This document shows positions 33,906-41,917 of a DNA stretch of 64,000 nucleotides, piece by piece. The stretch comes from Chloroflexota bacterium (GTDB lineage: Bacteria > Chloroflexota > Anaerolineae > Anaerolineales > Villigracilaceae). A program made the position numbers and the translations under genes. Each line of letters starts with the position of its first letter. The stretch's first letter is position 1. The DNA is taken from positions 1-64,000 of the forward strand of contig JAJYOU010000001.1 in assembly GCA_021795965.1 (NCBI GenBank), written 5' to 3'. The notes beneath the pieces were generated by a model. It had not been told where the DNA came from, ran no database searches, and worked only from the letters and a program-made list of their open reading frames with translations.

Positions 33906-36287
33906 TTAGTTGCGCAGAGGTTTTCCGGTTTTAAGTAAATTCCACATACGCTGCTGGGTTTTCTCGTTACCGCACAGGCTCAGGAAGGCTTCCCGTTCAA
34001 GATCGAGAATGTATTGCTCGGAAACCCAGGCAGGACGGCTGAGTTCGCCGCCGGTCATGACATGAGCCAATTTACCCGCGATCACCTTTTCATATTCAGT
34101 GATGTATTTTCCTTCAGCCATCATGTGAATGCCGATCTGAAGCGCGGCAAGCGCATCGCGACCTGCGGCATAAATATTTTCAGGCGCCGGGGGAACGTAG
34201 CCAGAGGCGGCCAAATGCATGGCTTCCCGCTTGGCTTCAGTCAAAAGACTTTCGCGTTTCATCACGATCCTATCAGCAGGGGTCAGGAAGCCAGCCTGTC
34301 GACCTTCTTCAGCGCTGGTGGCGACTTTTGCCAAGCCGATTTGTTCAAAAACCCTCTGCAAAAACGGGATGACTTCAGCACCCGCGGTGCGCATTGGCGG
34401 GTTGATAATCCGCCGCAGCAGCTCCTTGGTGCCTCCGCCGGCAGGGATGACGCCTGCGCCCATTTCAACCAGACCAACGTAGAGCTCTCCACTCGCGACA
34501 GCCCGGGCGCTGTGCATGATGACTTCCGCGCCGCCGCCAAGAGCCAGACCCGCTGGCGCCACGACAACCGGTTTGGTAAAGTAACGCATGCGCATATTTA
34601 ATCCCTGGAGCTTTTTAATCGATTCGTCGAGTGCATCCCACATTCCCTGCTGGGCTGCGACGACCACCATGAATAGATTGGCGCCTGCGCTGAAATTTTC
34701 AGCTTCGCTGCCAATCACCAGGCCGTCGAAATCCTGATCAACCCGGTCCAATGCTTCAATGCTGATATTGAAAATATCATCATCGAGTGCATTCATCTTG
34801 GTATGAAATTCGACCTGGGCAATCCCATCACCCATATCATAGAGGGTTGCCCCGGCATTCTGGCTGATGATTTTCTGATTTTTCAAAATAACCATGCCCT
34901 GAGGGCGGGCGATGGCTTCGTACTTGCGGCTGGTGAGATTATAAATTCCCACCGGCTGACCATCCTGAACCTGGTAGAAAGTTTCACAGCCGGCTGCAAG
35001 CATTTCGCCAACCCAGGCGGCAGGTGGAAAACCTTCTTTTTCCATCAGGTCGACCATTTTTCGGACTCCGAGCATATCCCAGATTTCGAATGGACCGGCT
35101 TCGTGACCAAAGCCCCAGCGGACGGCATCATCAACCGGTTTGCCGGTATCCGCAACTTCCGGGAGAATGGCTGAAGCATACTGGAATGACTGCAGGGTCA
35201 GCGCCCTGATCAACTGGGCAGCACGATCCGTTTCTTCCATCAGGACGGTGAGACGCTGACCGAGATCCTCGATTTCGCGAACCTTGGAGATCGAATCAAA
35301 GCGGACCTTGGTGGGCGGTTCGTGGGTCAGGGTCTTTAAATTGAGGGACCAAAATTCTTTACCGGTTTCGGTTTTCACTTCCTTGTAAAAACCGACCTTG
35401 GTCTTATTCCCCAGCCAATTTTTTTCCTCCATGAATTTGATTAACTTGAGCGAAGCCTCATCCTTAAGATAAGGCATGGCGTATTGATCATAGGGAATCC
35501 CGAGGGCAAGGTTGGTGCCGACGTGATCCCAAATATCGATGCCGACCAGGTCTATCAGGCGGAAAGTGGCAGTGCGGGGGCAACCAATAATCGGACCGGT
35601 GACTGCATCAACTTCATCGACGGTGTAACCGTTCTTGAGGATGTAGGACATGGCAAATGCACCCGTTCCAAAGCCGATGCGGTTGCCGATGAAATTGGGC
35701 GTGTCCTTGCAGGGAACAATGCCTTTGCCAAGCCGGTATTCCCCAAAATGGGAAACGAAATTGACCACCTCCGGATCGGTATCGGCAGTTCGGATGATTT
35801 CCAGCAATTTGAGATAGCGGGGAGGGTTGAAAAAATGGGTTCCAAGAAAATGCTTCTTGAAGCTTTCGGAACAATTGGCAGCGATATCCTTGAGCGGGAT
35901 GCCTGAAGTGTTGCTGGAGACGATCGAATCAGGCTTTCGCACAGCATCAATGCGCTCCATCAAACTTTGTTTAATCTTCAGGTTTTCAACGATGACCTCG
36001 ATGATCCAATCGGCTTTGCCAACCAGGTCAAAGTCATCTTCCAGGTTGCCGGTTTTGACGAGGGTGTACTGATCAGTGGAAAAAAAGGATGCAGGGCGAG
36101 ATTTTTTTACCCGGTCGAGACCTTCATCCACGATCTTATTGCGGGCGGCTTTGTTACCGAGTGGGGCATCCTTTGGAACGATATCCAGGAGAGAAACAGA
36201 TACCCCCGCGTTAGCCAGAAGGGCTGCAATGGCTGCCCCCATGGTGCCAGAACCAATCACAACTGCGTTATGAACTTGAACCTTCAT
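33906..36287 (-). CDS. 3-hydroxyacyl-CoA dehydrogenase / enoyl-CoA hydratase fusion
   Basis: 793 residues. N-terminal Rossmann domain (VIGSGTMGAAIAALLANAG at about 12-30) and the 3HAD helical domain (about 190-300; FGTGAFAMSYI). The C-terminal ~270 residues are crotonase-fold: SAGANLFMVV, GLALGGGAEVIMHS and LVEMGAGVIPAGGG with the Glu expected for hydratase. The domain order (dehydrogenase first) is that of FadN, not of proteobacterial FadB. It performs steps two and three of beta-oxidation. GAGGAGGAG ribosome site. A T-less 8-bp hairpin at 36406-36428 lies in the 193-base gap before it. Confidence 0.92.
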   Translation of the reverse strand: MKVQVHNAVVIGSGTMGAAIAALLANAGVSVSLLDIVPKDAPLGNKAARNKIVDEGLDRVKKSRPASFFSTDQYTLVKTGNLEDDFDLVGKADWIIEVIVENLKIKQSLMERIDAVRKPDSIVSSNTSGIPLKDIAANCSESFKKHFLGTHFFNPPRYLKLLEIIRTADTDPEVVNFVSHFGEYRLGKGIVPCKDTPNFIGNRIGFGTGAFAMSYILKNGYTVDEVDAVTGPIIGCPRTATFRLIDLVGIDIWDHVGTNLALGIPYDQYAMPYLKDEASLKLIKFMEEKNWLGNKTKVGFYKEVKTETGKEFWSLNLKTLTHEPPTKVRFDSISKVREIEDLGQRLTVLMEETDRAAQLIRALTLQSFQYASAILPEVADTGKPVDDAVRWGFGHEAGPFEIWDMLGVRKMVDLMEKEGFPPAAWVGEMLAAGCETFYQVQDGQPVGIYNLTSRKYEAIARPQGMVILKNQKIISQNAGATLYDMGDGIAQVEFHTKMNALDDDIFNISIEALDRVDQDFDGLVIGSEAENFSAGANLFMVVVAAQQGMWDALDESIKKLQGLNMRMRYFTKPVVVAPAGLALGGGAEVIMHSARAVASGELYVGLVEMGAGVIPAGGGTKELLRRIINPPMRTAGAEVIPFLQRVFEQIGLAKVATSAEEGRQAGFLTPADRIVMKRESLLTEAKREAMHLAASGYVPPAPENIYAAGRDALAALQIGIHMMAEGKYITEYEKVIAGKLAHVMTGGELSRPAWVSEQYILDLEREAFLSLCGNEKTQQRMWNLLKTGKPLRN

Positions 36288-36480
36288 AGCTCCTCCTCAA
36301 GCGAGATGGATTACAAAAAATTCTCAATGCGACCACCAGAATTTGGGCAAGGATGATTTTGAAAATCGAGGCTGCCGCAAGCTGACAATGCCAGGAGGCG
36401 GACGACGGCTCAGTTTTTGCCTGAGCCGGGACCGCGCCCCTGCCTGGTGGACCAATCAATCCTGCGCAAAAAGCATCTTG

Positions 36481-37752
36481 TTAGCGCAGGTCTGAACCGG
36501 AATATCCCAGGATCTGACGAGCCACCACCAGGCGGTTAATTTGCCCGGTGCCTTCATAAATATCCGTAATTTTTGCGTCGCGGAACCATTTCTCCAGCAA
36601 GTATTCGCGGCTGTAACCGAGCGGTCCCATGATTTCGACGGCTTTCTGGGTGACACGGGTGACGATATCTCCAGAGCGAACCTTGCTCATGGAGGATTCA
36701 AGCGCATTGGATTTTTTGTTGTCAGCCATCCAGACTGCCTTGATCACCATCAACCAGGCAGACTTGACCTGGATCTCCATGTCGATCAAATCACGTTCGA
36801 TCGAGGTCAATTTTTGGCGTGGTAAACCATAGCGAATGACCACCCCACGCTCAGCAAGCATGGATTTGACCTCTTCCAGGGCTGCCCGGGCGACACCGAT
36901 GCCGGTGGCTGCGACGAGCGGACGGGTGGCATCGAAGGTTGCCATGGCGCCCTTGAAACCGGTGGTCGTCTTTTCGACCGTCGGGCTGCCGAGGATATTT
37001 TCAAACGGCACACGTGCGCCATCCAGTGAAATGGATGCCGTGTCGCTGACCCGGATACCCATTTTGTCTTCCAGCTTGGTCACCTTGACCCCGGGAGTAC
37101 CGGCTTCGATAACGAATGAGCGCATGCCCGATCGACCGGCGGATGGATCGATCGAAGCCCAGACGACGATGAAGCCCTTCCCGAATTCGGGATGCTCATT
37201 AAATGACTTATCGCCGCCAGTGACAAATATTTTTTCACCGGTGATAACCCACTCGTTGGTTTTTTCATCCAGAACCGCGCGGGTGCGAATGGCGGAGGTA
37301 TCGGAACCTGCCTGGGATTCGGTCATGCACATGGCGGCGAAAGTTGGTTTTTCACCGTTAAACCGGCTCAGGAATTTCTCGCGCTGTGCAGGGGAACCGG
37401 CTGCCTGGACGGCTGCCGCACCCAAGCCACCGCCGGGTGTAATGAGGTACATGCCCACATCACCCCAGGATAGAATTTCGAGTTGATTGGCAAGGACCTG
37501 GTAGGCAATCGAAGGTCGCTTGGGCTTGTTCGGATCATCGGATTTCTTTTCTTCCGAAGGCGCCAGCGAACCTGCTGAGCCGCCGCCCATAGCTTTCATG
37601 GCGGTGTACATGAACTCGATGTAGCTGTAGGGAATGGCGTGTTCGTTTTCATCCATCTCGCGTGAGATTGGGCGCATCATATTATCAGCCACGGTCTGGA
37701 GTAAGAAACGAGCCTGCTCAACCGGTTTGGGATTTTCAAATTCAATAGTCAT
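36481..37752 (-). CDS. Acyl-CoA dehydrogenase (active-site Glu present)
   Basis: 423 residues. FAD/substrate loop AMCMTESQAGSDTSAIRTRA and WVITGEKIFVTGG are typical of the middle domain; the C-terminal helix bundle ends in AKITDIYEGTGQINRLV with the catalytic-base Glu. An N-terminal ~45-residue stretch is rich in charged residues (EEKKSDDPNKPKRP at about 65-80) and interrupts the usual N-terminal helical domain. Catalyses the first, FAD-linked step of beta-oxidation. Ten bases from the second, frameshifted acyl-CoA dehydrogenase; the pair may form a heteromer. Confidence 0.9.
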   Translation of the reverse strand: MTIEFENPKPVEQARFLLQTVADNMMRPISREMDENEHAIPYSYIEFMYTAMKAMGGGSAGSLAPSEEKKSDDPNKPKRPSIAYQVLANQLEILSWGDVGMYLITPGGGLGAAAVQAAGSPAQREKFLSRFNGEKPTFAAMCMTESQAGSDTSAIRTRAVLDEKTNEWVITGEKIFVTGGDKSFNEHPEFGKGFIVVWASIDPSAGRSGMRSFVIEAGTPGVKVTKLEDKMGIRVSDTASISLDGARVPFENILGSPTVEKTTTGFKGAMATFDATRPLVAATGIGVARAALEEVKSMLAERGVVIRYGLPRQKLTSIERDLIDMEIQVKSAWLMVIKAVWMADNKKSNALESSMSKVRSGDIVTRVTQKAVEIMGPLGYSREYLLEKWFRDAKITDIYEGTGQINRLVVARQILGYSGSDLR

Positions 37753-37761
37753 GATGATCTC

Positions 37762-38022
37762 CTAAACAATAGCCAATCCAGTAAAGGTTGAAAAACCGCG
37801 CCCATTGCGCATCCACATTTCAACAGGATGATCGCGAATGTAACCATGACCGCCCAAAATCTGGACGGCGCGGTCGGTCACGAGCATCGCCATATCTCCA
37901 GCGGACGTGGCGGCAAGGTAAGCCGCTTCAATTCCATCCGGTTTGGCGGTATCCAGTTTCCAGGCGGCTTCCCAGGTTAACAAGCGGGTGGCTTCAATTT
38001 CAATATTCATTTCAGCCATCAT
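37762..38022 (-). CDS. C-terminal fragment of a frameshifted acyl-CoA dehydrogenase
   Basis: 86 residues of open frame, but homology extends upstream in this frame to about 38114 (RAAFEYSRDYAKERDAFG, KIAQKQAIAF). It supplies the C-terminal helices: EATRLLTWEAAWKLD and VQILGGHGYIRDHPVEMWMR. The normal IYEGT motif with the catalytic Glu is replaced by TFTGLAIV, so no base is visible there. It is not a separate gene; it belongs with 38019-38843. Confidence 0.75.
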   Translation of the reverse strand: MMAEMNIEIEATRLLTWEAAWKLDTAKPDGIEAAYLAATSAGDMAMLVTDRAVQILGGHGYIRDHPVEMWMRNGRGFSTFTGLAIV

Positions 38023-38843
38023 GAACGCGATCGCCTGTTTTTGGGCAATTTTGACGCCGAAGGCATCCCGTTCCTTGGCATAATCGCGTGAATATTCAAA
38101 AGCCGCCCGGCAACCCCAACCGCGAGAGCGGCATTTGCCACCCGGAGGGAAGCCAGCACCAGCGCAAAATCTCCTTCGAGCAGGTTGGAGCCTGGGACGC
38201 GGACCTTATTCAAGGTCACCTGGTACAGCGGAAGGGCATTTAAACTCATTAATTTGATCCGGTCTGAAACCTGCAGCCCAGCGCTGTTTTTCGGAACGAT
38301 AAAGCCCTTGGTGACGCCATCCAGGGCAGCATAGACAATCATGCTTTCTGATTCGGCTGCGAAAGGAACATAAGTTTTCGTACCGTTCAGGACGTAACTG
38401 TCGCCATCCTTCACGGCGGTTGTTTTGAGTTCATTTGGATCAAAATCAAAATCAGGTTCGATCAAGGCAGCGGTAAATGGACGCCACTCGCCTTCAATGA
38501 CCGGGGAGATGTACTTTTCCTTCTGTGCTTCGTTGCCACAGAGCAGAATGGGGAGGGTAAACAACCCGGGCGCCATCACCGCCAGTGCGCCGGAGAGATC
38601 GCCCCATCCCAATTCCTCTGCTGCCAGGACTCCGGTGACGACTGACCTCTCGCCAAAACCGCCGAAGTTCTCGGGAGTGGATGCCTGCAAGACCCCAAGT
38701 TCCCAGCCTTTATCGACTAATTTTGGGGGAAGTTTTTTTTCTTCCTCGGCATCGTGAGATGCGGGTCGCAAATCATTCTTTGAATAGCGCGCCACGGCAT
38801 CAATCAACATTGCCTGTTCTTCTGTCGGGGTAAAACCATACAT
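38019..38843 (-). CDS. N-terminal fragment of a frameshifted acyl-CoA dehydrogenase
   Basis: 274 residues of open frame, genuine up to residue ~243 (LRVANAALAVGVA), after which the frame is wrong for ~30 residues. N-terminal helical domain (FTPTEEQAMLIDAVARY) and middle beta domain (AALIEPDFDFDPNELKTTAV, VLNGTKTYVPFA) are those of an acyl-CoA dehydrogenase. A single missing base at about 38106-38114, in a GCCGGGCGG context, restores one ~360-residue protein with 37762-38022. AAGGAGGC ribosome site. Either a real lesion or a consensus error. Confidence 0.78.
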   Translation of the reverse strand: MYGFTPTEEQAMLIDAVARYSKNDLRPASHDAEEEKKLPPKLVDKGWELGVLQASTPENFGGFGERSVVTGVLAAEELGWGDLSGALAVMAPGLFTLPILLCGNEAQKEKYISPVIEGEWRPFTAALIEPDFDFDPNELKTTAVKDGDSYVLNGTKTYVPFAAESESMIVYAALDGVTKGFIVPKNSAGLQVSDRIKLMSLNALPLYQVTLNKVRVPGSNLLEGDFALVLASLRVANAALAVGVAGRLLNIHAIMPRNGMPSASKLPKNRRSRS

Positions 38844-38854
38844 TGCCTGCCTCC

Positions 38855-39418
38855 TTATTTTTGCTTGAAACCGAACAAGAATAGATCGGTGAATTGATCA
38901 GCGATTTCATCAATACTGAGGTCACCGTCAGATCTGTACCAGGTAATTGTCCAATTCATGACTCCAAGCAAGCCCCTGACTGTAAGCGGGATGTCAGCAA
39001 TTTTGAATTCATTGGCAGCAACCCCTTCACTTAATAACACCCGCCACATGTTTTCAAATTGATCGCGCTTTGGGATGTGTTTGCCATGGAATTCCGGGTC
39101 AAGCGAGCGATGTTCCAACAAAAGGACAGAAACCAGGTCGCCATGTTTATTTAATGCATTCAAGTAAGTGTGAACCGCCAGGCGTAATTTTTCTTCATAC
39201 GGAATATTTTGCTGCATGACGAAGGCCATTTGTTCAATGATGAAATCCAAGGCCGTATCCAGCAATTCCAGCAGGATTTCCTGTTTGGAAGAAAAATAGT
39301 GATAAAGACTGGCTTTTTGAAGCTGAACAGCTTCAGCAATATCTGCCATGGATGCGCCGTGGTAACCTTTGAGCCTGATTACCTGGGCTGCGGAATCGAG
39401 GATTGCTTCTCTGCTCAT
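38855..39418 (-). CDS. TetR-family regulator of the fatty-acid operon
   Basis: 187 residues from ATG 39418, preferred over TTG 39424 because GGGAG lies seven bases upstream. N-terminal HTH (GYHGASMADIAEAVQLQKASLYHYFSSKQEIL), C-terminal all-helical ligand domain. It is the first gene of the beta-oxidation operon and has a palindromic operator just upstream, which points to autoregulation relieved by acyl-CoA (known for FadR/PsrA-type TetR proteins; inferred here). Confidence 0.9.
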   Translation of the reverse strand: MSREAILDSAAQVIRLKGYHGASMADIAEAVQLQKASLYHYFSSKQEILLELLDTALDFIIEQMAFVMQQNIPYEEKLRLAVHTYLNALNKHGDLVSVLLLEHRSLDPEFHGKHIPKRDQFENMWRVLLSEGVAANEFKIADIPLTVRGLLGVMNWTITWYRSDGDLSIDEIADQFTDLFLFGFKQK

Positions 39419-39429
39419 AAACAAACTCC

Positions 39430-39447
39430 CTACCGACCGTTCGGTAG
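39430..39447 (-). promoter_or_regulatory. TetR operator, palindrome CTACCGA-N4-TCGGTAG
   Basis: Perfect 7-bp inverted repeat, CTACCGA (39430-39436) and TCGGTAG (39441-39447), centred on CCGT, 12 bases upstream of the TetR start. The ACCGACCGTTCGGT core is a common form of operators for TetR regulators of acyl-CoA catabolism. A bound repressor would block the whole minus-strand operon. Confidence 0.8.
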
Positions 39448-39566
39448 ATTAATAATAGCAGAGCATGAATTGCAAGTCAAGGGTCACCCGCGTTTTTCCC
39501 GCGAAATTGGATGACTCTCACATTTTAATATAACCAAATTCGACCGAAATTCAAGTTTTCAACTTA

Positions 39567-39575
39567 TGCTATAAT
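39567..39575 (+). promoter_or_regulatory. extended -10 promoter (TGC-TATAAT) for a leaderless gene
   Basis: TGCTATAAT at 39567-39575 ends six bases before the ATG at 39582. No -35 match is visible; the extended TGn motif compensates. The start of transcription should coincide with the start codon. Confidence 0.6.
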
Positions 39576-39581
39576 GAATTT

Positions 39582-40019
39582 ATGATGGAACAGAATCCTG
39601 CCCTTCCGGAACCGAACGCGGTCAAGCCTGTGCACGAGCGCCGGGAGCGTCGTGTTGTAATTATTATTTCGATTATCCTGGTGGTGATCCTGCTTTTACT
39701 GGGGCTCGGCACTTATGGTCTGACCCTTAATCCGGCTACCACCCAGAATATTCGAGATATCTTCATCATCTTCATGGCTCTCGTCTCGATCGTGATTGGG
39801 GCGGCGATGGTCATTTTGATCATTCAGGTTGCCAGTTTAATTAATTTATTAAATAACGAAATCAAACCAATCCTGGATGCAACGAATGAGACTGTCGCCA
39901 ATCTGCGCGGGACGACCCAATTTTTAAGCGAAAATATGGTTGAGCCGGTTCTGAAGCTCAACTCTTACCTCGCTGGAATTCAAAAATTGGTGGACCTGCT
40001 GGGCATGAAGAGAAAATAA
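39582..40019 (+). CDS. Small membrane protein of unknown function
   Basis: 145 residues starting ATG ATG (39582 or 39585). A short Pro/Glu-rich and basic cytosolic lead, two membrane helices (about 26-47 and 63-90), then a cytosolic helix rich in Asn/Thr/Leu (EIKPILDATNETVANLRGTTQFL) resembling DUF948-type proteins. It is followed 40 bases later by a YtxH protein, a pairing typical of envelope-stress genes. No catalytic motif. Probably leaderless. Confidence 0.7.
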   Translation: MMEQNPALPEPNAVKPVHERRERRVVIIISIILVVILLLLGLGTYGLTLNPATTQNIRDIFIIFMALVSIVIGAAMVILIIQVASLINLLNNEIKPILDATNETVANLRGTTQFLSENMVEPVLKLNSYLAGIQKLVDLLGMKRK

Positions 40020-40059
40020 CCCTGTTTAAACTATCGCAAAGAATTAAAGGAGAAATTTT

Positions 40060-40443
40060 ATGTCTGATCATGATGAATTTGGTGCTTTCCTGGTGGGATT
40101 TATTTTTGGAGGTTTGACAGGGGCTGTTGCCGCTCTGTTGTTGGCTCCTCAATCTGGAGAAGAAACCCGGGCTGTCATCAAAGAGCGCTCGATTGAACTG
40201 GCTGACCGGGCGACGGTTGAAGCAGAAGAAGCCTGGAAGCGCGCCGAAACGACGGCACAAAACGCCCGCACAAAAGCGGATGAATTAGCCCAGCAGGCAC
40301 GCATGCGCGGGGAAGAAATCAACCTCAAGGCGCGCAAACAGGGCGAAGAATTGTACGATGCGGCAGTGGAAAAAGTAAAAAAGGTCACGAGCCGCGTCAG
40401 AAAAAGCGAGATTGAAACTCCCGGCGAAGAAACCGAAGAATAA
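40060..40443 (+). CDS. YtxH-domain protein
   Basis: 127 residues. A Gly/Ala-rich N-terminal membrane segment (FLVGFIFGGLTGAVAALLLAPQSGEETR, residues ~8-36) characteristic of YtxH, followed by a long charged amphipathic helix (about 40-115, Ala/Glu/Lys/Arg-rich) likely to form a coiled coil. Ends in an acidic tail. Related proteins are stress-induced and membrane-associated; function unclear. AAAGGAGA site. Confidence 0.82.
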   Translation: MSDHDEFGAFLVGFIFGGLTGAVAALLLAPQSGEETRAVIKERSIELADRATVEAEEAWKRAETTAQNARTKADELAQQARMRGEEINLKARKQGEELYDAAVEKVKKVTSRVRKSEIETPGEETEE

Positions 40444-40462
40444 ACATCCAAACAAAAAACGA

Positions 40463-40498
40463 GAGGGTTTGACGGAACGAGGTCAGACCCTCTTTTTT
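40463..40498 (+). terminator. rho-independent terminator after the YtxH gene
   Basis: 11-bp stem GAGGGTTTGAC/GTCAGACCCTC with one G-U pair (40463-40473 with 40482-40492), then TTTTTT. Confidence 0.88.
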
Positions 40499-40562
40499 GT
40501 TTTCACAAAGCCGTGCGCCGGCTGCTTCGGTAAAACCAATGGGAACAACCAGGCATTGAATA

Positions 40563-40571
40563 TGTTAGAAT
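40563..40571 (+). promoter_or_regulatory. extended -10 promoter (TGT-TAGAAT) for the SpoIIE phosphatase gene
   Basis: TGTTAGAAT at 40563-40571 ends six bases before the ATG at 40578, the same layout as at 39567. No ribosome site is possible in the remaining bases, so the mRNA is probably leaderless. Confidence 0.55.
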
Positions 40572-40577
40572 AAAAAC

Positions 40578-41297
40578 ATGGAAATTCAAATTGCGGTTGC
40601 AAAAATCAACAAATATGCTGTGACCGAAAGCGGAGACACCATCGAGGTGGTTGAACGACCCGGCGGCGGAATTTCGGTGGTCATGGCAGATGGACAATCC
40701 TCCGGCAAAGGTGCAAAAGCAATTTCCATGATGGTGGTAAGGAAAGTGATCGGGCTCCTGGCCGAAGGGGTGCGGGATGGAGCTGCCGCACGGGCAGCCT
40801 CAGACTATTTATTCACCGAGCGGAACGGCAAGGTTTCCTCCACGCTAAACATTCTTTCGGTGGATATGGCGAGCGGGACGATCGTCCTGGCGCGGAACAA
40901 TGAATCGCCCATGTACATCGCGCATGGAGACACAATCGAATGTATTAACGAGCCCAGCCATTCGATTGGCACCGCCCGGAACATTAAACCGGTCATCACC
41001 GAAATACCGATTGAAAAGAATCTGACCGTGGTGATTTACACGGATGGGGTCGTTCATGCCGGGGAAAGACGTGGAACTCCGCTGGATGTGAGCACAACGC
41101 TGGTCGGATTACTCGAAGAAAGTAATCCATCCCCGCAGGAAATAGCAGATGCACTCCTGGCACAGGCGATCCACATGGACGATAACCGCCCTGCGGATGA
41201 CATCACCGTGGTTGTGCTGCGAGCCACCCAGCTCAGGGGCGACACTGTCAGGCGGATGACTGTCAGGGTCCCGATCAGGATCGTTGACAAGGAATAG
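40578..41297 (+). CDS. SpoIIE/PP2C-type serine phosphatase
   Basis: 239 residues, essentially only the phosphatase domain. Metal-binding Asp residues are in VVMADGQSSGKGAKAIS, VIYTDGVVHAGERRG and ADDITVVVL. No sensor or membrane domain. SpoIIE-type enzymes dephosphorylate anti-sigma antagonists or FHA/kinase targets. No partner anti-sigma gene lies in the window. The C-terminal ~25 residues (RRMTVRVPIRIVDKE) are an unusual basic tail. Confidence 0.87.
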   Translation: MEIQIAVAKINKYAVTESGDTIEVVERPGGGISVVMADGQSSGKGAKAISMMVVRKVIGLLAEGVRDGAAARAASDYLFTERNGKVSSTLNILSVDMASGTIVLARNNESPMYIAHGDTIECINEPSHSIGTARNIKPVITEIPIEKNLTVVIYTDGVVHAGERRGTPLDVSTTLVGLLEESNPSPQEIADALLAQAIHMDDNRPADDITVVVLRATQLRGDTVRRMTVRVPIRIVDKE

Positions 41298-41406
41298 AAC
41301 GCCTTTTTTAGTCAGGCAAAGACAGGTTTTAGCCTTCTCAGACACACTCCAGCCAAGAGGCAAGTTTCGCAAAATTCAGGATCAAATTCATCGCATCGAC
41401 GATCGT

Positions 41407-41796
41407 ATGGAATCTTCTCCAAAACCGGTCAATCCGCACAAGCCTTTGGTAGGGGTTGTGGGCGTCTGCGCCGCCGGGAAATCGACCCTGATTACCGGTT
41501 TGACCTCCCTGGGAGTCAGAACAAGGCACATTGCCCAGGAACATTCTTATGTCAAGGACATGTGGAAACGGATCACAAACCCTGATTTCCTGATATTCCT
41601 GGATGCCACTCATTCCACCACGATCGCCCGGAGGCATTTAAATTGGAATGAAGATGAATGGGCTGAGGAACAAAGACGATTGAGACATGCCCGTGGACAT
41701 GCCGATTTATTGATCGAGACGGACAACCTGACACCCGAAGAAGTATTGAGCCAGGTTGTAATTTTTTTAAAAAAGGCTGGTTATTTTCAAGAATAA
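41407..41796 (+). CDS. Small P-loop NTPase of unknown role
   Basis: 129 residues from ATG 41407; the open frame extends back to 41284, overlapping the phosphatase gene, but that stretch has no convincing homology. P-loop GVCAAGKST at about 16-24. ITNPDFLIFLDATHSTTIARRH may be the Walker B/switch part and RHARGHADLLIETDNLTPEEV resembles kinase-like lid regions. Could be a small nucleotide or metabolite kinase. No family assigned. Confidence 0.65.
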   Translation: MESSPKPVNPHKPLVGVVGVCAAGKSTLITGLTSLGVRTRHIAQEHSYVKDMWKRITNPDFLIFLDATHSTTIARRHLNWNEDEWAEEQRRLRHARGHADLLIETDNLTPEEVLSQVVIFLKKAGYFQE

Positions 41797-41917
41797 GGAA
41801 TGAATTTCTTGAATCCTGGTTCATCCCACACTCCCAATCGCACAAATTTAACGGTATAATGGAAACTTGCCATCTCTCCAGCCTCTGGCTGGTATTTTTA
41901 TGAATGGAGAACGATAC

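Noticed and set aside
36406-36428. Hairpin before the fadB-type gene as a terminator
   Set aside because: Eight perfect base pairs but no T-run on either strand; may be an mRNA stability element only.
38100-38120. Programmed frameshift in the acyl-CoA dehydrogenase
   Set aside because: No X-XXY-YYZ heptamer in phase at the break; a lesion or consensus error is simpler.
41284-41406. N-terminal extension of the P-loop protein
   Set aside because: Overlaps the phosphatase gene, has no ribosome site and no homology; ATG 41407 places the P-loop normally.
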